64,000 nt of DNA from NCBI GenBank assembly GCA_025200525.1, contig CM045758.1:7808580-7872579 (forward strand), read 5' to 3'. Both the position numbers and the translations under genes were made by a program. Under the pieces are notes generated by a model. The model was not told the DNA's origin. It saw nothing but the letters and a program-made list of their open reading frames with translations, and did no database searches. Of the stretch, positions 13,385-25,914 are shown one piece after another (the stretch's first letter is position 1; each line of letters starts with the position of its first letter). The stretch comes from Camellia lanceoleosa. Taxonomy: Eukaryota > Streptophyta > Magnoliopsida > Ericales > Theaceae.

Positions 13385-14027
13385 GAAAAAATGAGTTATA
13401 CTAGATATTTTGACTAATAAATATTATATATCTAGTGAGTTGAAAATGTTTTGAGAGGCATACAAAACATGAGGTGCCAATATTGTTGAGGAATGTGTAA
13501 TATTTTTGCTGGAACTGGAAGATAAGAGATGGCCAATGATGGTATAATATTGACATCTCTTGTTTTTAAGCCTCTTGTAATTCTGTTTGATTTTAAGTTT
13601 TGAAATATTATTTTTGAATATTTTATTTTTCATATCTTTTGTTTATTTTATTTTTCATATCTTTTGTTTTTATTGATTTTTTAAAATATATTGTTATTTA
13701 CATTTTAGTTCCACTTGATATTCAAAAAATCTTTTATTTTTCAAATAACTATATTAAGTACATATAAAAAGTAAAAAAAATTAAATTAAATTTAAATTAA
13801 AATATGAAAAATAACAAAATACACAAAATAAAAAATTTAAAAATTATATTTAAAACTTAAAACCAAATAGTCTAGTACACTTATAAATTTTCAATTTTTA
13901 TTCATTTTTTCCATCCAACAGTGTGGGCCGAATGGTTTAGATTGAGTTTTTTAAATTGGGGCAAATGGGTGGGTTCGTGATGGTTTGGGCTGGAAGCGAG
14001 TTGAAGAAGCTAGCTAAACTGGTCTAG
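13385..14027. other. AT-rich intergenic DNA
   Basis: A/T-rich text without coding signal. A short 'GTGGGCC.AATG.TTTAGATTGA' phrase at 12910-12950 recurs at 13922-13948, suggesting an old duplication or dispersed repeat. Confidence 0.4.
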
Positions 14028-14030
14028 TTA

Positions 14031-14270
14031 GGCTTCATTTGGGAAGAAGGGTTGGATTAAATTTGAAGCTATTTTAGTTATAAAAAGACAAAATATATTT
14101 TTAATCCAATAAGACAAAATATCACATCCAATCGACAATCATTACATTCTTTCTCTCACGAAAAGTCAAAAAAATTAAAAAAACCTTCCCAAACAAAATT
14201 TTTTAGCCCTATATCAAAATAACTAAAAAACTAAAAAATCAAAAAGTCAATTTACTTCCCAAACGAATCC
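14031..14270. mobile_element. Tourist-like (PIF/Harbinger) MITE, 240 bp
   Basis: Terminal inverted repeats GGCTTCATTTGGGAAG (left) and GGATTCGTTTGGGAAG (right, reverse-complemented), flanked by TTA at 14028-14030 and 14271-14273. A TWA target duplication with GG..TTTGGG termini is diagnostic for PIF/Harbinger-derived MITEs. It is non-coding. Confidence 0.75.
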
Positions 14271-14273
14271 TTA

Positions 14274-16010
14274 ATAAGCGAGTCACATTTGGATGGTCTA
14301 GCTGAACAATAGCAAAATAAAAGGTGTAAATAGGAGTCTATTTATGGGCCTAGCCTTTTTTTTTTTTTTTTTTTAAATATACACTGTGGGCCCACTTTGA
14401 AATGAATTTTTTTAAGAAAAATTACTAATAGATTCTACTTTTAAGACTTATTACCTATTAAATTTTATTGATAAAATTATCAAGTGATAAATTTGTCAGT
14501 CTCTCTCTTTTTTTCTTTTTCTTTTTTTATAAACAAATTTATAGTGATAAATTTATCAATCGCTTTATTTTTATGAATAAATTTAATGTGATAAATTTAT
14601 TAATCTCTTGTTTTTATAGTGATAAATTTATCAGTTAGGACATGTAGGTAAATAAGTCTAATTAATAGAACTGATTAGTAAATACCCCTTTTTTTAACCT
14701 ATTTTTTTTTTGAATTTTTAATTATATTAATTTGGTTAAAAAAGTTATGTTTGTGATAAATTTTGACCCTCTTTTTAAAGTTGATTTAATAGTTGTGAGA
14801 GAAAAAGTGAATGATTAAGATTTAAATGTAGCATTTTATTTTAATGAAAAAATTAGCATATTTTATCTCTATTGACTAATTTAACCAATTTAGCTTATCT
14901 CAAGCAAAGTCTAGATGCTCTGACTGGATCCATTTGTTTTGGGCTTGATCCACCCCTTCTTTTTGAAAAATTATTCAATGCTTTTGGAGTGAGTGCAAGT
15001 GATGTTCCAAATGAGTAATTATTAGTTTAAATCATAAGATTCATTATTTTTGTGTTAGAGTTTTAAGAGAAAAAATATTAAATGTGAATTTGTAAAATGG
15101 AATAAAACATTACTCTAAGAATATTGGCTAATTTCTTATTCTTTAGATGTGCTTTCACGTTTTGACTTTGATTTATTGTGACACATTATTTGATGCGTGA
15201 GTATGTTTATATCTAACCCGAATGCTACGCTGCATATTTCTCCACTTTTGAGTACTAATATTTGATGAATTTAAGTTTTTTTTTAAATTTATTATAATCT
15301 ACTAAAATATACTAAAGACTGAATGGTTCAAATCAGATTGAAATGGGCCAAATTAGACCCTTACTAAAAATACCCAAAGAAACAAGATGATCTTTTTGGG
15401 GCCACAGTAAAAATTACTCGGACTGGGCTTAATTGTGTATTTGGCAATTAGTTAATATAGTTAAAAAATTAAAAAAATTATACAAAAAAGTCAAAGATAG
15501 CCAAAAAATTAAATAGATAAAATAATGCTTGAACCGATTGTCAAAAAAATTTAAAACAAATAGATAGAGGTAAAATTGAAAATAAAATATACTCTAAAAC
15601 AACAAAAAAAACTTTTCACCAAACTATTTTATAAATGGTAAAAAATATCCACTGAACTTAATACATTTTTTTAACAATTTTGTTCATTTAAGTTTATCTC
15701 TAAAAATGAATTAGTCATTTTATATTAATTATTAATTTCTTCCCCTAGCAAATCGTCTTGAATATAAGTATTTTTAATGAATATAAAATGAAATGAGTTA
15801 ATATGACCCAACTGTTTAGTTTTGAGATTTTTAATATACTTAATTATCTTCATAATTTAATATAAACTATTCTAAATATTTAATTTGAAATAATTAATAA
15901 AACAATAATATTAAAATATGAATCATGCGTACAAATATAGATTGAACAAGTAAGTTTGCTGACGTGTAATTTTGTTGTGCTTCCTTGATCATGTTAACTT
16001 GCTCCGAAAT
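14274..16010. other. AT-rich intergenic DNA
   Basis: Contains a poly-T run at about 14356-14374 and repeated 'AGTGATAAATTTATCA' phrases at 14480-14640. No coding region. The last five bases GAAAT (16006-16010) flank the copia LTR. Confidence 0.5.
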
Positions 16011-16190
16011 TGTTATGAGAGTAGAAAGAGAAGAGGAAAGAGAATTCTTTGTATTCAATCTATATTAATGAATAGGTACACACTCTTTTATATATGAGAG
16101 CAGATAAGTATATACAGAAAATATACTATAACAAATATGTACAAATAATTTCTTGATATATCTTAATATATTAGACATACTATATTAACA
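16011..16190 (-). repeat. Copia 3' LTR (180 bp)
   Basis: Plus-strand ends TGTTATGAGAG and TATATTAACA, i.e. TGTTAATATA...CTCATAACA on the minus strand. The adjacent polypurine tract is TTAGAGGGGG on the minus strand. A TATA-like TATATAAAAGAG lies inside it on the minus strand. The 5' LTR is missing, so the TSD cannot be confirmed. Confidence 0.8.
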
Positions 16191-16227
16191 CCCCCTCTAA
16201 AGCTCAAGGTTGTAAAGCCAATATCAA

Positions 16228-16399
16228 GGGCTAGTTTGGCATAACCTAAATAAGCTAAAAAGTCAAAAAGTCACTATCTTATTTAAGTCACACCGTCTTA
16301 TTTAAATCACATCACCTCTCTAACATATCACATCAAACCCAACCCAAACCTACCAATAAGTCAAAAAGTGCACTTTTTTAGGACATCCCAAACCAATCC
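16228..16399. mobile_element. Small PIF/Harbinger-like MITE, 172 bp
   Basis: Left terminus GGGCTAGTTTGGCAT and right terminus (reverse-complemented) GGATTGGTTTGGGAT. Flanked by CAA at 16225-16227 and 16400-16402. Removing it restores continuous copia sequence (..AATATCAAGTTGAG..). The 3-bp TSD and TTTGG-type ends fit a Tourist-like family. Inserted after the copia element arrived. Confidence 0.7.
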
Positions 16400-16402
16400 C
16401 AA

Positions 16403-18095
16403 GTTGAGTTTGGAAAGTAAATCAGAAAATCATCCTGGAGGATAAGCCTTGGTGAAGATATCAACTGTCTGACCGGCAGAGGTAACAAAGGTAAGACGAA
16501 TAGTGCCATTAGTAACGTGTTGCCGAATGAAGTGACAATCAATCTCAATATGCTTGGTGCGATCATGGAAGACATCATTATGTGCAATCTGAATAGCACT
16601 CTGATTGTCACAACAGAGGGTAGTGGCTGCAGGGTGAGGAATTCTCATATCAGTAAGAAGCCAACGAAGCCACATAAGCTCTTGAGTAGTATCCGCAAGA
16701 GCACGATACTCAGCCTCAGTACTAAAACGAGTAACAAGAGTTTGCTTCTTTATACGCCAGGCAATAAAAGAATATCCCAAGAAGAAGCAGAACCCTTTAG
16801 TAGAGGGCGGTCAGTAGGATCCCCGGCCTAATTGGCATTAGAAAATGCATGTAGTTGTAGAAAAGAGTGTGCTAAGTAGTGAAGACCATGGAACATAGTG
16901 CCTTTTAGATAGCGCAAAATGCGAACTAAAGCATCATAGTGCGGAGAGCGAGGAGGAGCCATGAACTAACTGACAATGTGAACAACATAGGCAATGTTTG
17001 GAAGAGTAACCGAGAGATAGGCAAGATTGCCAACTAGTTGACGATATAAAGTAGCATTAGACAATAGGTGACCATTAAGAGGTGTGAGACGAGTCTGAGG
17101 ATCAACTAGAGTAGTAGCAGTCTTATAATTGGTAAGGCCAGCACGAGCCAAGAGATCAGAGAGATACTTGGATTATGTTAGAAAGTAACCAGAAGGATTA
17201 TGAGAAATTTCCAAGCTGAGGAAATAGCTAAGCAAACCCAAATCTTTCATCTCAAATTGGTGACTGAGGAACTGTTTGAGACTAGAGATACCCATTGTGT
17301 CATCGCCAGTGATAATCATATCATCCACATAGAGAAGAAGAAGAATAATGCCACGCTTTGTTTGACGTATAAACAAGGTAGAATTATAAGTACTGGAGGA
17401 GAAGCCAAAGTCATGAATGGTAGAACTGAACTTGGCAAACCAAGCACGAGAAGCTTGTTTCAAACCATATAAAGCACGACGAAGTTTGCAAACTTTGATG
17501 GATGGAACAGAGGAACCAAGTGGAGGTTGCATATAAACTTCTTCAGTGAGATCACCATTGAGAAATGTATTTTTGACATCCATCTAAGAAAGACTCCAGT
17601 GTCGAGGAGTAGCAACTACTAATAAGTTACGAACTGAAGTAAGATGAGCAACAAGAGCAAATGTTTCCTTATAGTCAATCCCATACTCTTGAGTGAACCC
17701 TCGGGCAACAAGACGAGCTTTGTAACGTTCAATGGAACCATTAGAATGAGTTTTGATCTTATAAACCCATTTACAACTAATGGCAGTCTTGCTAGGAGTA
17801 AGATCAACCACGTCCCAGGCATGAGTTTTATCCAAAGCCTGCAGTTTATTAGTCATAGCTTGCTGCCAAAGCGGGTTAGAACAAGCCTCACGATAGGAAG
17901 TAGGTTCATGAGTGGAAAAAGGAGTGGAACCAACAATATAATCACGGAAAAGAACAGAAGGTTGTTTTACCCGAGTGGAATGACGATCTGCTAGAGGAGA
18001 TGGTGGTGGAGAGAGAGAAAGCTCCACATGAGATGATGAAGGAGGCATAGGACCATCGTTAGAGACAGAAACCTCATGATTGACGGTAGGCACAG
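16403..18095 (-). pseudogene. Copia reverse transcriptase - RNase H (degenerate)
   Basis: From the high-coordinate end: a proline/serine-rich linker, then RT beginning near HAWDVVDLTP, then KWVYKIKTHSNGS, YKARLVARGFTQ, the catalytic LLYVDDMIITG and SYFLSLEISH. RNase H motifs follow (TEAEYRAL, CCDNQSAIQIAHN, RTKHIEIDCHF, then ADxFTK as VDIFTK). Stop codons interrupt before MDVKNTFLNG and after GYFLT, and a frameshift lies between the RT end and RNase H (about 16780-16970). The DVKNAFL motif A aspartate is retained. The product would copy element RNA to cDNA in cytoplasmic virus-like particles, but this copy cannot make it. Confidence 0.88.
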
Positions 18096-18769
18096 GCGGT
18101 TGTAACATGCCCGGGAGGGTACCCGCGCGCGTTAAACAGTTTAGACTCCCGAGATCTCTTTGATCTCAAGTTTCACGAGTGCAATGTGAAACATAGATGA
18201 GAGTCCAGATTTGGCAACTTTTATTGAAAATCCATTTTATTGCAATTTTGTTAAAAATGGACTGCGTCATCAGAACTCAGAGTCGCCACCTAATATTTTG
18301 GGAAATTAGGAAACCCATGACTCGGTGCCAAGGCCACTGTTCGTCGTAACCAAGGATGCTTGGCTCGGAACCTTAGGTATGAGAGGGGAAGGTCAATAAT
18401 GAGCACCCTCACTCACCTGATCAAAAGATCGGCCTCTACTAAACCATGATATGACTTTTATTTTCTTTATATGTTCATGTTCTGATTATTGAATAAATCC
18501 TAAAATTTACTATGTGAAGCATACAAGTATAGACTAGTTTGCTCAAATTGGAATAATTCAATTTCATGTTTGTTTTTCGAAAAGGAGTTTGTAAATTTGC
18601 CACCTCAAGTGGGCTTAGAGTTTATGAATTTGTCACCACAAAGTGGGCTAAAACGTACAGTCGTTGAATCATTCCAATTCAGGCAATAAGCCTTCATTCA
18701 CAGGCATTCAAACAGTTTATCACTTAAACAAATAGCCTCATGATAGGATGCTAAACATAATAAGAAAAT

Positions 18770-19681
18770 TAGGGCTGGGCAACCAACCCACCCGCCCGCA
18801 CAAACCGCCCGACCCTACCATACCCGCAGTGTTTTGGGCGGTTTCGATGTAGGTAGGCGGGCGGGTGCGGGTCAAGAAATTCACAAAAGTTCGGGTTCGG
18901 GTCGAACCCGACCCTTTTTTTTTTTTTTTTTTTTTAAAGAAAAAATAACTAGTTATTATTATTATTTTTTGCATTTTGGATAGATGGAGATAACTAGTTA
19001 TTATTTTTATTTTTACATTTTGGATGAAAGTAAAATTTATTATATGGGTACTTATATAGATTATCATAATCTAATGATATTTAAATTAGTGTTACTAGTT
19101 TGACTTTTATTTATATATATATATATATATAAAATCATTATATTCCATTAGTCTAGTAGACACAGTTAAATATGATATTTTGAATTGTCATTCTATTATC
19201 ACATTATTGCATATTAAAAACTAAATAGTGAAGATTAATCCACTATTAAAATTAGTGTTACTAGTTTGACTTTTAAGGGTTTGTTTTTGCATATTTAAAT
19301 TAGTGTTACTAGTTTGACTTTTAAGGATTTGTTTTTGCAAGCTAAGGAGGAAGATTAATCCACTATCCTCAAGTATGGTTCCATATCATCTTATCTAACA
19401 TGTGGACTATTTATTATGATCATGAATTGTATATCTTGTAATTTAATTTATAACTCTTCTATAAAAAAAAAAAAGTGTTTAGAAAGTAACAAAAAATGTC
19501 AAATTTGCTTAAGTTAAAAAAAAAAAAAAAAATAAAAAATACTAAACCGCAAAACCGAATCAAGACCACGCCTCATGAACCGCGAATCGCATGGCGGTTC
19601 TGGTCCATTTTCCCCAACGCATAAGTGGGTCGGGTCGATTTTGACTGAACCCGCCAAAAACCGAAGGCGGAGGTGGCCCTA
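18770..19681. mobile_element. Non-autonomous hAT element (912 bp)
   Basis: A perfect 8-bp TSD AAGAAAAT lies at 18762-18769 and 19682-19689. Ends are TAGGGCTGGGCAACC and (reverse-complemented) TAGGGCCACCTCCGCC, the TAGGG-type terminus of hAT elements. Next to the ends sit GC-rich (C/G)CCGCCCG-like stretches rich in GGGTCGGGT / ACCCGACCC. The interior is AT-rich with no transposase, a TA microsatellite (about 19112-19130) and a 48-bp tandem duplication at 19249-19343. Confidence 0.88.
19249..19343. repeat. 48-bp tandem duplication inside the hAT element
   Basis: Two adjacent units both start AAATTAGTGTTACTAGTTTG and run to a TTTGTTTTTGCA block. A further partial copy is at 19081-19107, and the flanking phrase AAGATTAATCCACTAT occurs before (about 19231) and after (about 19351) the pair. 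Confidence 0.75.
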
Positions 19682-20589
19682 AAGAAAATCATACACAAAT
19701 GGGATGCTAAAGCATAAAAACTCACAGATTTACCGACGTCCCTCGAACAACTACAAAACAAAAGTTAGTAAAATATACAAGATCTTATATACAGGATCCT
19801 AATGCAATTCACTCATGAGATGCACTAAAGATTTGGCTTCTAGAATATGGCATGTGAATCATCTCAAAACATTCGATAGCACACAGAATCATGGGATAAT
19901 CAATTGAAGCATAAAGATGCAAATTTAGCCAAATCTTATGCATGGATCATGGATGTAAAGCAGGGATATGCATGACATGTCAGATATATACATACACACA
20001 GTTAGGGAAAGCGATAAAAGAATGGGATAGAAAGGAGCGGGGTGGGGGATTATTACAACACTTTAATTATTACATATCCGAATGAGGGAGAGAGGAGAGA
20101 AAAATAAAATAAAATAAAACCTCACAACACTCAAAAGAAAAACAAAAAAAAAAGAATTTCATCACTGGCACATTCCACTCATTTTTTCTGCTGGAAATTG
20201 GGCCCAACATTTTAAATCCCGACCACTCAGCCCAATGTTTTTCCACCAGTTTCTTTAGAAATAACAATAAGTCGTGGGTCCACAATGAGCCAAACAACCC
20301 ACGGCCAAACATCAATTCCACCAGCCCATTTATTAAATTAAACATGGACCCAAGATACCACTCAAAAATTGTTGAGCCAACCACAACATGGCCCAACCCA
20401 AATAACAAATAAACCCACTGATGAACCCATTGGAACAGCCCATAATTTTCGCCCTCAAACCTCTTTCTTTCAAATAATAACCCTCAACCATCTTTTTTTT
20501 ACTCTCCAATCTGCCGAGGGAGAGAGATCATGCAACTTTGAACAATTTTTTTATCACCTCCTGGTTGTGCACTTCTCTCAAAATTCTTT

Positions 20590-21310
20590 GTGTGTGAGAG
20601 AGCCCGGCTGTGTATTGTGTGTGTACCGGTGAAGCTATTGTGTATGTGTGTGCATGGTGTGCATGGTGTATGTATGTGTTTGAGAAAGATAGAACCAGAG
20701 AGAGGGAAGAGGTTGGTCTGTCTTTGTGGTTATGCTGGGTGTCCTACCTGCATGGTGTGTGTGTGTGCATGGGTCTCTAGAGAGAGAGTGCCGTGGGTGT
20801 GTGGGTGTGGTCTGCCGTGTGTATGCTAGAGAGAGAGTGCCGTGGGTGTGTGCATGGTGTATCAGTGAAAGAGTGGTGTGAGCTGCCGTGAGTGTGTGCA
20901 GTGTGTATGGTGTGTGAGTTGTGTGTGTTGAGTGTGTGCTGGTCTCTAGAGAGAGAGTGCCGTGGGTGTGTGGGTGTGTGTTAGTTGTGGGTGTTGCTGT
21001 GTTGTGCAAAGAGAGGGGGAGGGAGAGATCCGTGAGTGAGTGTGGATGGTGGCTAGGTTGGTGGTGCTCCTTCTCTCCCTTCCATGTGTGTCTTTCTCAT
21101 TCAAGAGAGAGAGACATGGGATCTGCCGTGGGTGTCGTCTTCTCCCTCTCCCCGTGTGTGTCCCCTGAAGCTGTGTGTGTCGTGGTCTGGTGTTGGTGGG
21201 ATGAGTGCAGTGTGTGTTTGAGGATGTGTGGGTGTGTGCACTCTGTGAATGTCTCTCTCCCCTCTCTACCCGTGTCTCTGTGTGTGTGTGTTTGAGCTCA
21301 CCCGTGTGCA
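20590..21310. repeat. TG/GA-rich low-complexity block in solo LTR 1
   Basis: About 700 bp of imperfect (TG)n interspersed with GAGAGAGAGTGCCGTGGGTG units; the core phrase 'AGAGAGTGCCGTGGGTGTG' recurs at about 20785, 20835 and 20955. The composition keeps several frames open on both strands, which explains apparent ORFs here; they are not genes. Confidence 0.85.
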
Positions 21311-22013
21311 TCTCCTCTGTGTTGTCTATGAAAAATCATCCCTGTGTATGGAGAACCCACCCCCTCTAAAATCAAGCCAGCTCTTTCCTTTCTGTCCTTA
21401 ACCCATTTTCTCTCTAAAATATATCAATCATGAATCCCCACCCACATGAATCCCACCGAGACCGACACTAGTGTTGTGTTGTTTTCTTTTTCTTTCTTTT
21501 TTTATTTTTTATTTTTATTCTTTCTTTTGCTTGACAACCATCAAATGCCCTGTCCCTCTCCATCATCATTCTCCCTAAAATAATTTATCTTCCTCAGTTT
21601 TGCATCCCACTCCAGCACACCCCCTCATCATAATACACATGGATGGACCCTTCATTTTTTGTATTATATTTCTTCTTCTTTTTTTTTTATTTTATCATCA
21701 TCCCCCCACAACACAAACATTCTGATCATATTTTCCTTTTTTTTCATTTTCTATTTTTCTATTTTTTTGTTTTTATCATTTTTTATTTATAAAATATCAC
21801 ATGCCAATTTATATAAACACACCTAAACATTTATACAAACACACAAAATTATATAAAATTATACAAAATTATAAATTCAAATAAAAATATGTTAATTTGA
21901 CCAAAATGGGTGAGTTTTGGGATTTAACATTTCAATTTGATGTTTTTGGTGAGTGTGGTTAAAATAAAATGCCCAAGTCTTAAGGCCGGTCAAAATGGGG
22001 TGTCTACAGCGGT

Positions 22014-22557
22014 TATGAAGGCAATTGACCAGAATCTGTATCAAATTCAGGTGACAACAAGTCTATAGAAAGATCAGTAAAAAACAAGGAATGGGTGGAC
22101 TGTGGTAAATAAAACTTAGACAAGGTAGAAAACATTTTGTGTTCTAAAAAAACCATATGATGAGAAATATGAAGATGCTTAGAGACTGGATCCCAACAAC
22201 GATACCTTTTATGTTCTATACCATACCCCAGAAAACAGCAAAGACTAGAATAATATTCTAGTTTAGTGTGTTCATGAGGTTAAAGGAGAACAAAACAAGC
22301 AGAGCCAAAAACTTTAAGAGTGGTGTATGTAAGAGGAGAACTATACAAACGTTCATAAGGAGAGAGATTGGTTATGAGAGGAGGAGGCACACGATTTATG
22401 GTGTAGACAGCAGTGAGAGCAGCTTCCTCCCAAAATTTTTTAGGACATGAAGAGGAGATGAGAAGGGCTCGGGTAGTGTCTAGAATATGACGATCCTTTC
22501 TTTCAGCGTGACAATTTGGTTGGGATGTGCCTACACAAGAATGATAAGATTGCGTGC
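22014..22557 (-). pseudogene. Copia integrase fragment (C-terminal half of the core)
   Basis: The minus strand, starting at the 22557 junction, reads SCVGTSQPNCHAERKDRHIL (the DDE glutamate in AERK is kept), LLISSSCPKKFWEEAALTAV, YTINRVPPPLITNLSPYERL, FGSACFVLL and FLGYGIEHKRYRCWDP. This is the integrase core end and the post-core region before RT. A frameshift sits near the junction (about 22530) and a TAA interrupts after FGSACFVLL. It is continuous with the RT part at 18095 once the solo LTR is removed. Integrase would insert element cDNA into chromosomes; here it is dead. Confidence 0.87.
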
Positions 22558-22739
22558 TGTAGACACCCTATTTTTGACGGTCCTTACAACTTGGACGTCC
22601 TTGCATGCACACTCGATAACGAGTTTATTTGCTTGCCAAGTGCTCGAAGTCCTCAGCGGAATTCTACAGCTTTGAGCCTTTCAAAGCCTACACTCTTGCT
22701 GCCTCATTCTTGGACCAAGCCTTGGTTCTTCAAGCCTGC

Positions 22740-22835
22740 AGTTTCTGGTGGCCAATCAGCCACCTTTTTGGGCTGTCGACCATCACTTTTGGGCAGTCGA
22801 CCACTGATGTGGCCTACGGGCCACCAGTCTTTTTT
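22740..22835. repeat. GGCCxxxxGGCC-like inverted-repeat block in solo LTR 2
   Basis: Short repeats GGTGGCCAATCAGCCACC, GTCGACCATCAC and GCAGTCGACCACTGATG lie close together with dyad symmetry. A related but GC-richer block is at 34660-34775 in the same LTR. Confidence 0.5.
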
Positions 22836-23604
22836 GCATATATTTTGTGGCAACTGTGCTAGCTGTTTGCACAGATGTATGCATCTGCCTTCACGTGTAG
22901 GACTGGATGTTCTTGAGGGGAATTCATGTTTTCTATATATAGGAGGCCTCCCTCTCATGTTCTAATGTTGGAAACTTTTGAGATCAAATTTTTTCCTCTC
23001 TCTTTACAATTCTCTCTCTCTCTAGGAAATTCATATACTTTTGCTTACAAATCCTTAACCTTTGCCTATACACCGTTAACCAAACCTTCTCACCTTTGAG
23101 CTGAGGCACTTTTGAGTTTGGTTTAAGCTCTGGAAGGGTGTGTTGTCTTGGTTTTGTTGCTTGAATTGCTTGTTCTCTTCAAGAGGTATAAGGCTTTGTC
23201 TATTTGCTTGCTTTCTCTACTATTATTCTTTCTATTTTTCAACTATTTTTGGGCGGTAAAACTTCTGTATTTTTAGGCTGAAACTTGAGTTTTAAGGCCA
23301 TTAAAGGTTGGGAGTGGTTCACCCTTCTTTGTACCTTGTTTTGGAGCCCTTTGCTCTTGTGTTTCCCACCCTTTTGCTATCTTTTTCCAAGCTTTTAAAC
23401 ACTATTTTTTAGAGTTATTTTAGTGGCGAAAATCATGTTTTGAAGTCTAAATTTAGAGGGGTTAGCCTCCCCTTCTTGTGTCTTGCTTACTCACCTAGTT
23501 TGTGCTATGTTTTAGCATGTCAATCTAGCTATTTCTAGCTTAATTCCAACATATTTTAGGACTTATTTTAACCTATTTTAGCACTGTTTTGGGCTGTTGG
23601 TTAC

Positions 23605-25899
23605 CGTGAAGACCCGACCTAACTTTTCACCTTTTGTTTGACACCGTCAATGAACGGAGGTCACATCTCATATTTAATAAGTTCATCAATGTCATGTTAA
23701 TAAATATTATCTATACTTCGCCATCCGGGGCGGAGCTATAACAGAACAATAATTGACAATCCTCTTTGAGTGTGTCAAAAATGAAATTCATAAAGATGCA
23801 TATATTTTTTTTTTCTTCTTTAGTCGAAACAGATCACACCATCGAACTCAGAATGTTGAAATTAGTCAACAGTGATTAAATGGAATTTTTCTTGAAACGA
23901 TTTTCGGATAGCCCAGATGTCTGCGCACTGCATTTTATATGAGTAGTGCAATTTGTGATGGTAAAGTTAGCCACCATGGCTGTAATTTCTTGGTGAGGTG
24001 AAAGATATATCCACCTCACTCCCCTTTTTACCACATACTTCACCATTCAATCCTAGCCATTAATCCTACTTACCCTTTCTTCCTATATATATCCTATATG
24101 GGCAGAAACTTCATCTTCTTGCTGAAAATCTGTAGATTTAAGAGAGAAAATCAAACACTTTTATATTTGTTCTTCAAGCTTCAAGTCTAGGTAAATTCCT
24201 TTCTATATCTACTTCAATTCCATAAGTTAAAGCCTTCATTTCTTTTCTTTGATTTCATGTTACAATGAACCACGAATCTAAATCCTAAAATACAGATTTA
24301 GACTTTATTTCCTCCCATTGATATCATGTTGCAATGAACCATGAGGCTAAAGCTCAAAACAAGGATTTTACCCAACAAACAGTTTTTTTGTTTTTTTTTT
24401 CCTGAACAGAAAGTCTACTATGAAAATTCGTCAACAAATATTTAGGCCAGTTTAACGGTTTATTGTTGGACCACATTTAAATTAGAGTGTTATCTTTCCA
24501 ACCCAATTTGTTTTAACTCGATCCAACGGCTAGATTGCTGTGGAATTGATTTTGTAGAAACTGCAACGGATCTGGACTAGCTTTGTTTTACTGCCATTTT
24601 ACCCTGTTTATGAGCATTTTTGGGAGACGAGTCCCCATGAAAAAGTTTCATAACATCTTGGTTGATAACCCTGTAAAATTTCAGAACATTTTAAAGTGTT
24701 TTGCTTAGGATTTTAGCCTCTGATCTAAAGTACTGCAAACTAAGAATTTCTGGACCATAAGAGAAGGGCCCCTTTTAAATTGTACACTTTGGGATTATGG
24801 TTTGAATATTTATTTCATGCTTAGAATTAATTCCTAGACCTACTATAATGTAGTTTTTCATACGTTGTGTTTAGATCTCGGTTCCGGTTGATTTTACCAA
24901 ACTTCGTGTACTTTTAGGTGAGTTCATGCTTACGCTTTTTACATGTATTTGAATATAATGACATGCTTTGATCGACGAATTATTTTGGAGCATGAGATTG
25001 CATTGATTTATGAATAACCGAATAAACATATGATTTTGAATTTTAGCAAGTATGCCTATGATTGGAAAAGTACCTTGAATACAATTTGAAAATCATGTTG
25101 TGTTTTAGAAAACGTGAGCTAACGAGATAAGCCGACTCACACGTATTGCTTATATACATATTGTTTTTATGAAGCCATGGTTAAGACATTGTTATAAAAC
25201 TCTTGCAAATGTAATAACGTACATTCGAACGGAACATCCCGGACGTTGGGGGAAATTAAAGATACCAACGGGTGAGGCATTATAAGGGTGGTTGTTGGGA
25301 CGCGACCCTCGTCCCTTGGCATGATCATGACCACTTGATATTAGTATGGGTAGCTCCCTACTTTTCTGGCAACATATCTAGTCGAATGGACATATGTATG
25401 TATATTTTGATATATATATATATGAGCATTTATTTTGTCTTTTCAGCCATTGGGCTTTTGAACATGAATAGTTATGCTTGAAACTTGAAATGTTTATGTT
25501 TGAACCGTGGCAAACTTGTAAATTTTGTAAATATGTTCTCACAAGCTTTATAGCTCACGGGTGTGTTACTAACCCATTTCAGGTAAGGAGAATGCTTATT
25601 GGATAACCAAAGGCCTATTTTTGTGGTGTCATGTGGCCTATGATGGATTATAGACCTATAGTTTTATATAAATTATGTATTACCTCTTTTGTTGGCATAG
25701 GGCCACGTTATTGTTGTAACTTAACTTTCCTTTATGACTTGTATGACTTATATAGCAACGCTCTAGTTAAATGTAATCACCTAGTATTTGCGATGATTTA
25801 TTTATTTTGTTCTGTAAACTAGTTAGTAGTAGGCCTAGGGTGCAAGATGGGGCGCTAGCCGGTCGTGATTCCGATTAGCCCTTATTTCAGGTCGTGACA
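23605..25899 (+). repeat. 5' LTR of chromovirus A
   Basis: Begins CGTGAAGACCC (the TG of the 3' copy mutated to CG) and ends GGTCGTGACA. It carries the block TAGCTCACGGGTGTG...TTTCAGGTAAGG. Compared with the 3' LTR it has about 39 extra bases near 24168-24207. Confidence 0.92.
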
Positions 25900-25902
25900 A
25901 CT

Positions 25903-25914
25903 TGGTATTAGAGT
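25903..25914 (+). other. Primer-binding site of chromovirus A
   Basis: TGGTATTAGAGT lies three bases after the 5' LTR. It resembles the initiator methionine tRNA complement (TGGTATCAGAGC) used by plant chromoviruses, with two mismatches. Confidence 0.8.

Larger units (their letters stand above)
18101..22008 (-). mobile_element. Solo LTR 1 of the TGTAGACACCC family (3908 bp)
   Basis: Plus-strand ends TGTAACATGCCC and GGGGTGTCTACA; the minus-strand reading starts TGTAGACACCCCATTTTGAC. A perfect TSD GCGGT (18096-18100; 22009-22013) interrupts the copia coding frame. Near its 3' end (18282-18297) it carries the TGGCGACTCTG block shared with the two other copies (about 35975 and 58858). No second terminus lies inside, so a solo LTR is the simplest reading. 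The great length suggests an Ogre/Tat-like Ty3/gypsy family (inference). Contains a nested hAT element and a TG/GA-rich block. Confidence 0.85.
16011..22557 (-). mobile_element. Ty1/copia element, 3' half, multiply interrupted
   Basis: Minus-strand order: integrase C-terminal part (22557-22014), reverse transcriptase and RNase H (18095-16430), polypurine tract (16191-16201) and 3' LTR (16190-16011). It is broken by a solo LTR at 18101-22008 and cut at 22557/22558 by a second one. Gag, protease, the integrase N-terminus and the 5' LTR are not in this window. The domain order INT-RT-RNase H is diagnostic for Ty1/copia; the very short LTR suggests an Ale/Retrofit-like lineage (inference). Confidence 0.85.

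Noticed and set aside
20635..21311. Several 79-124 codon frames on both strands
   Set aside because: Low-complexity TG/GA sequence is open in many frames; no domain, no codon bias, and it lies within a solo LTR.
25272..25481. Frame of about 70 codons, repeated at 33266-33481
   Set aside because: It lies in both LTRs of chromovirus A, hence the duplication; there is no known LTR-encoded protein of this type and the frame ends in TA repeats.
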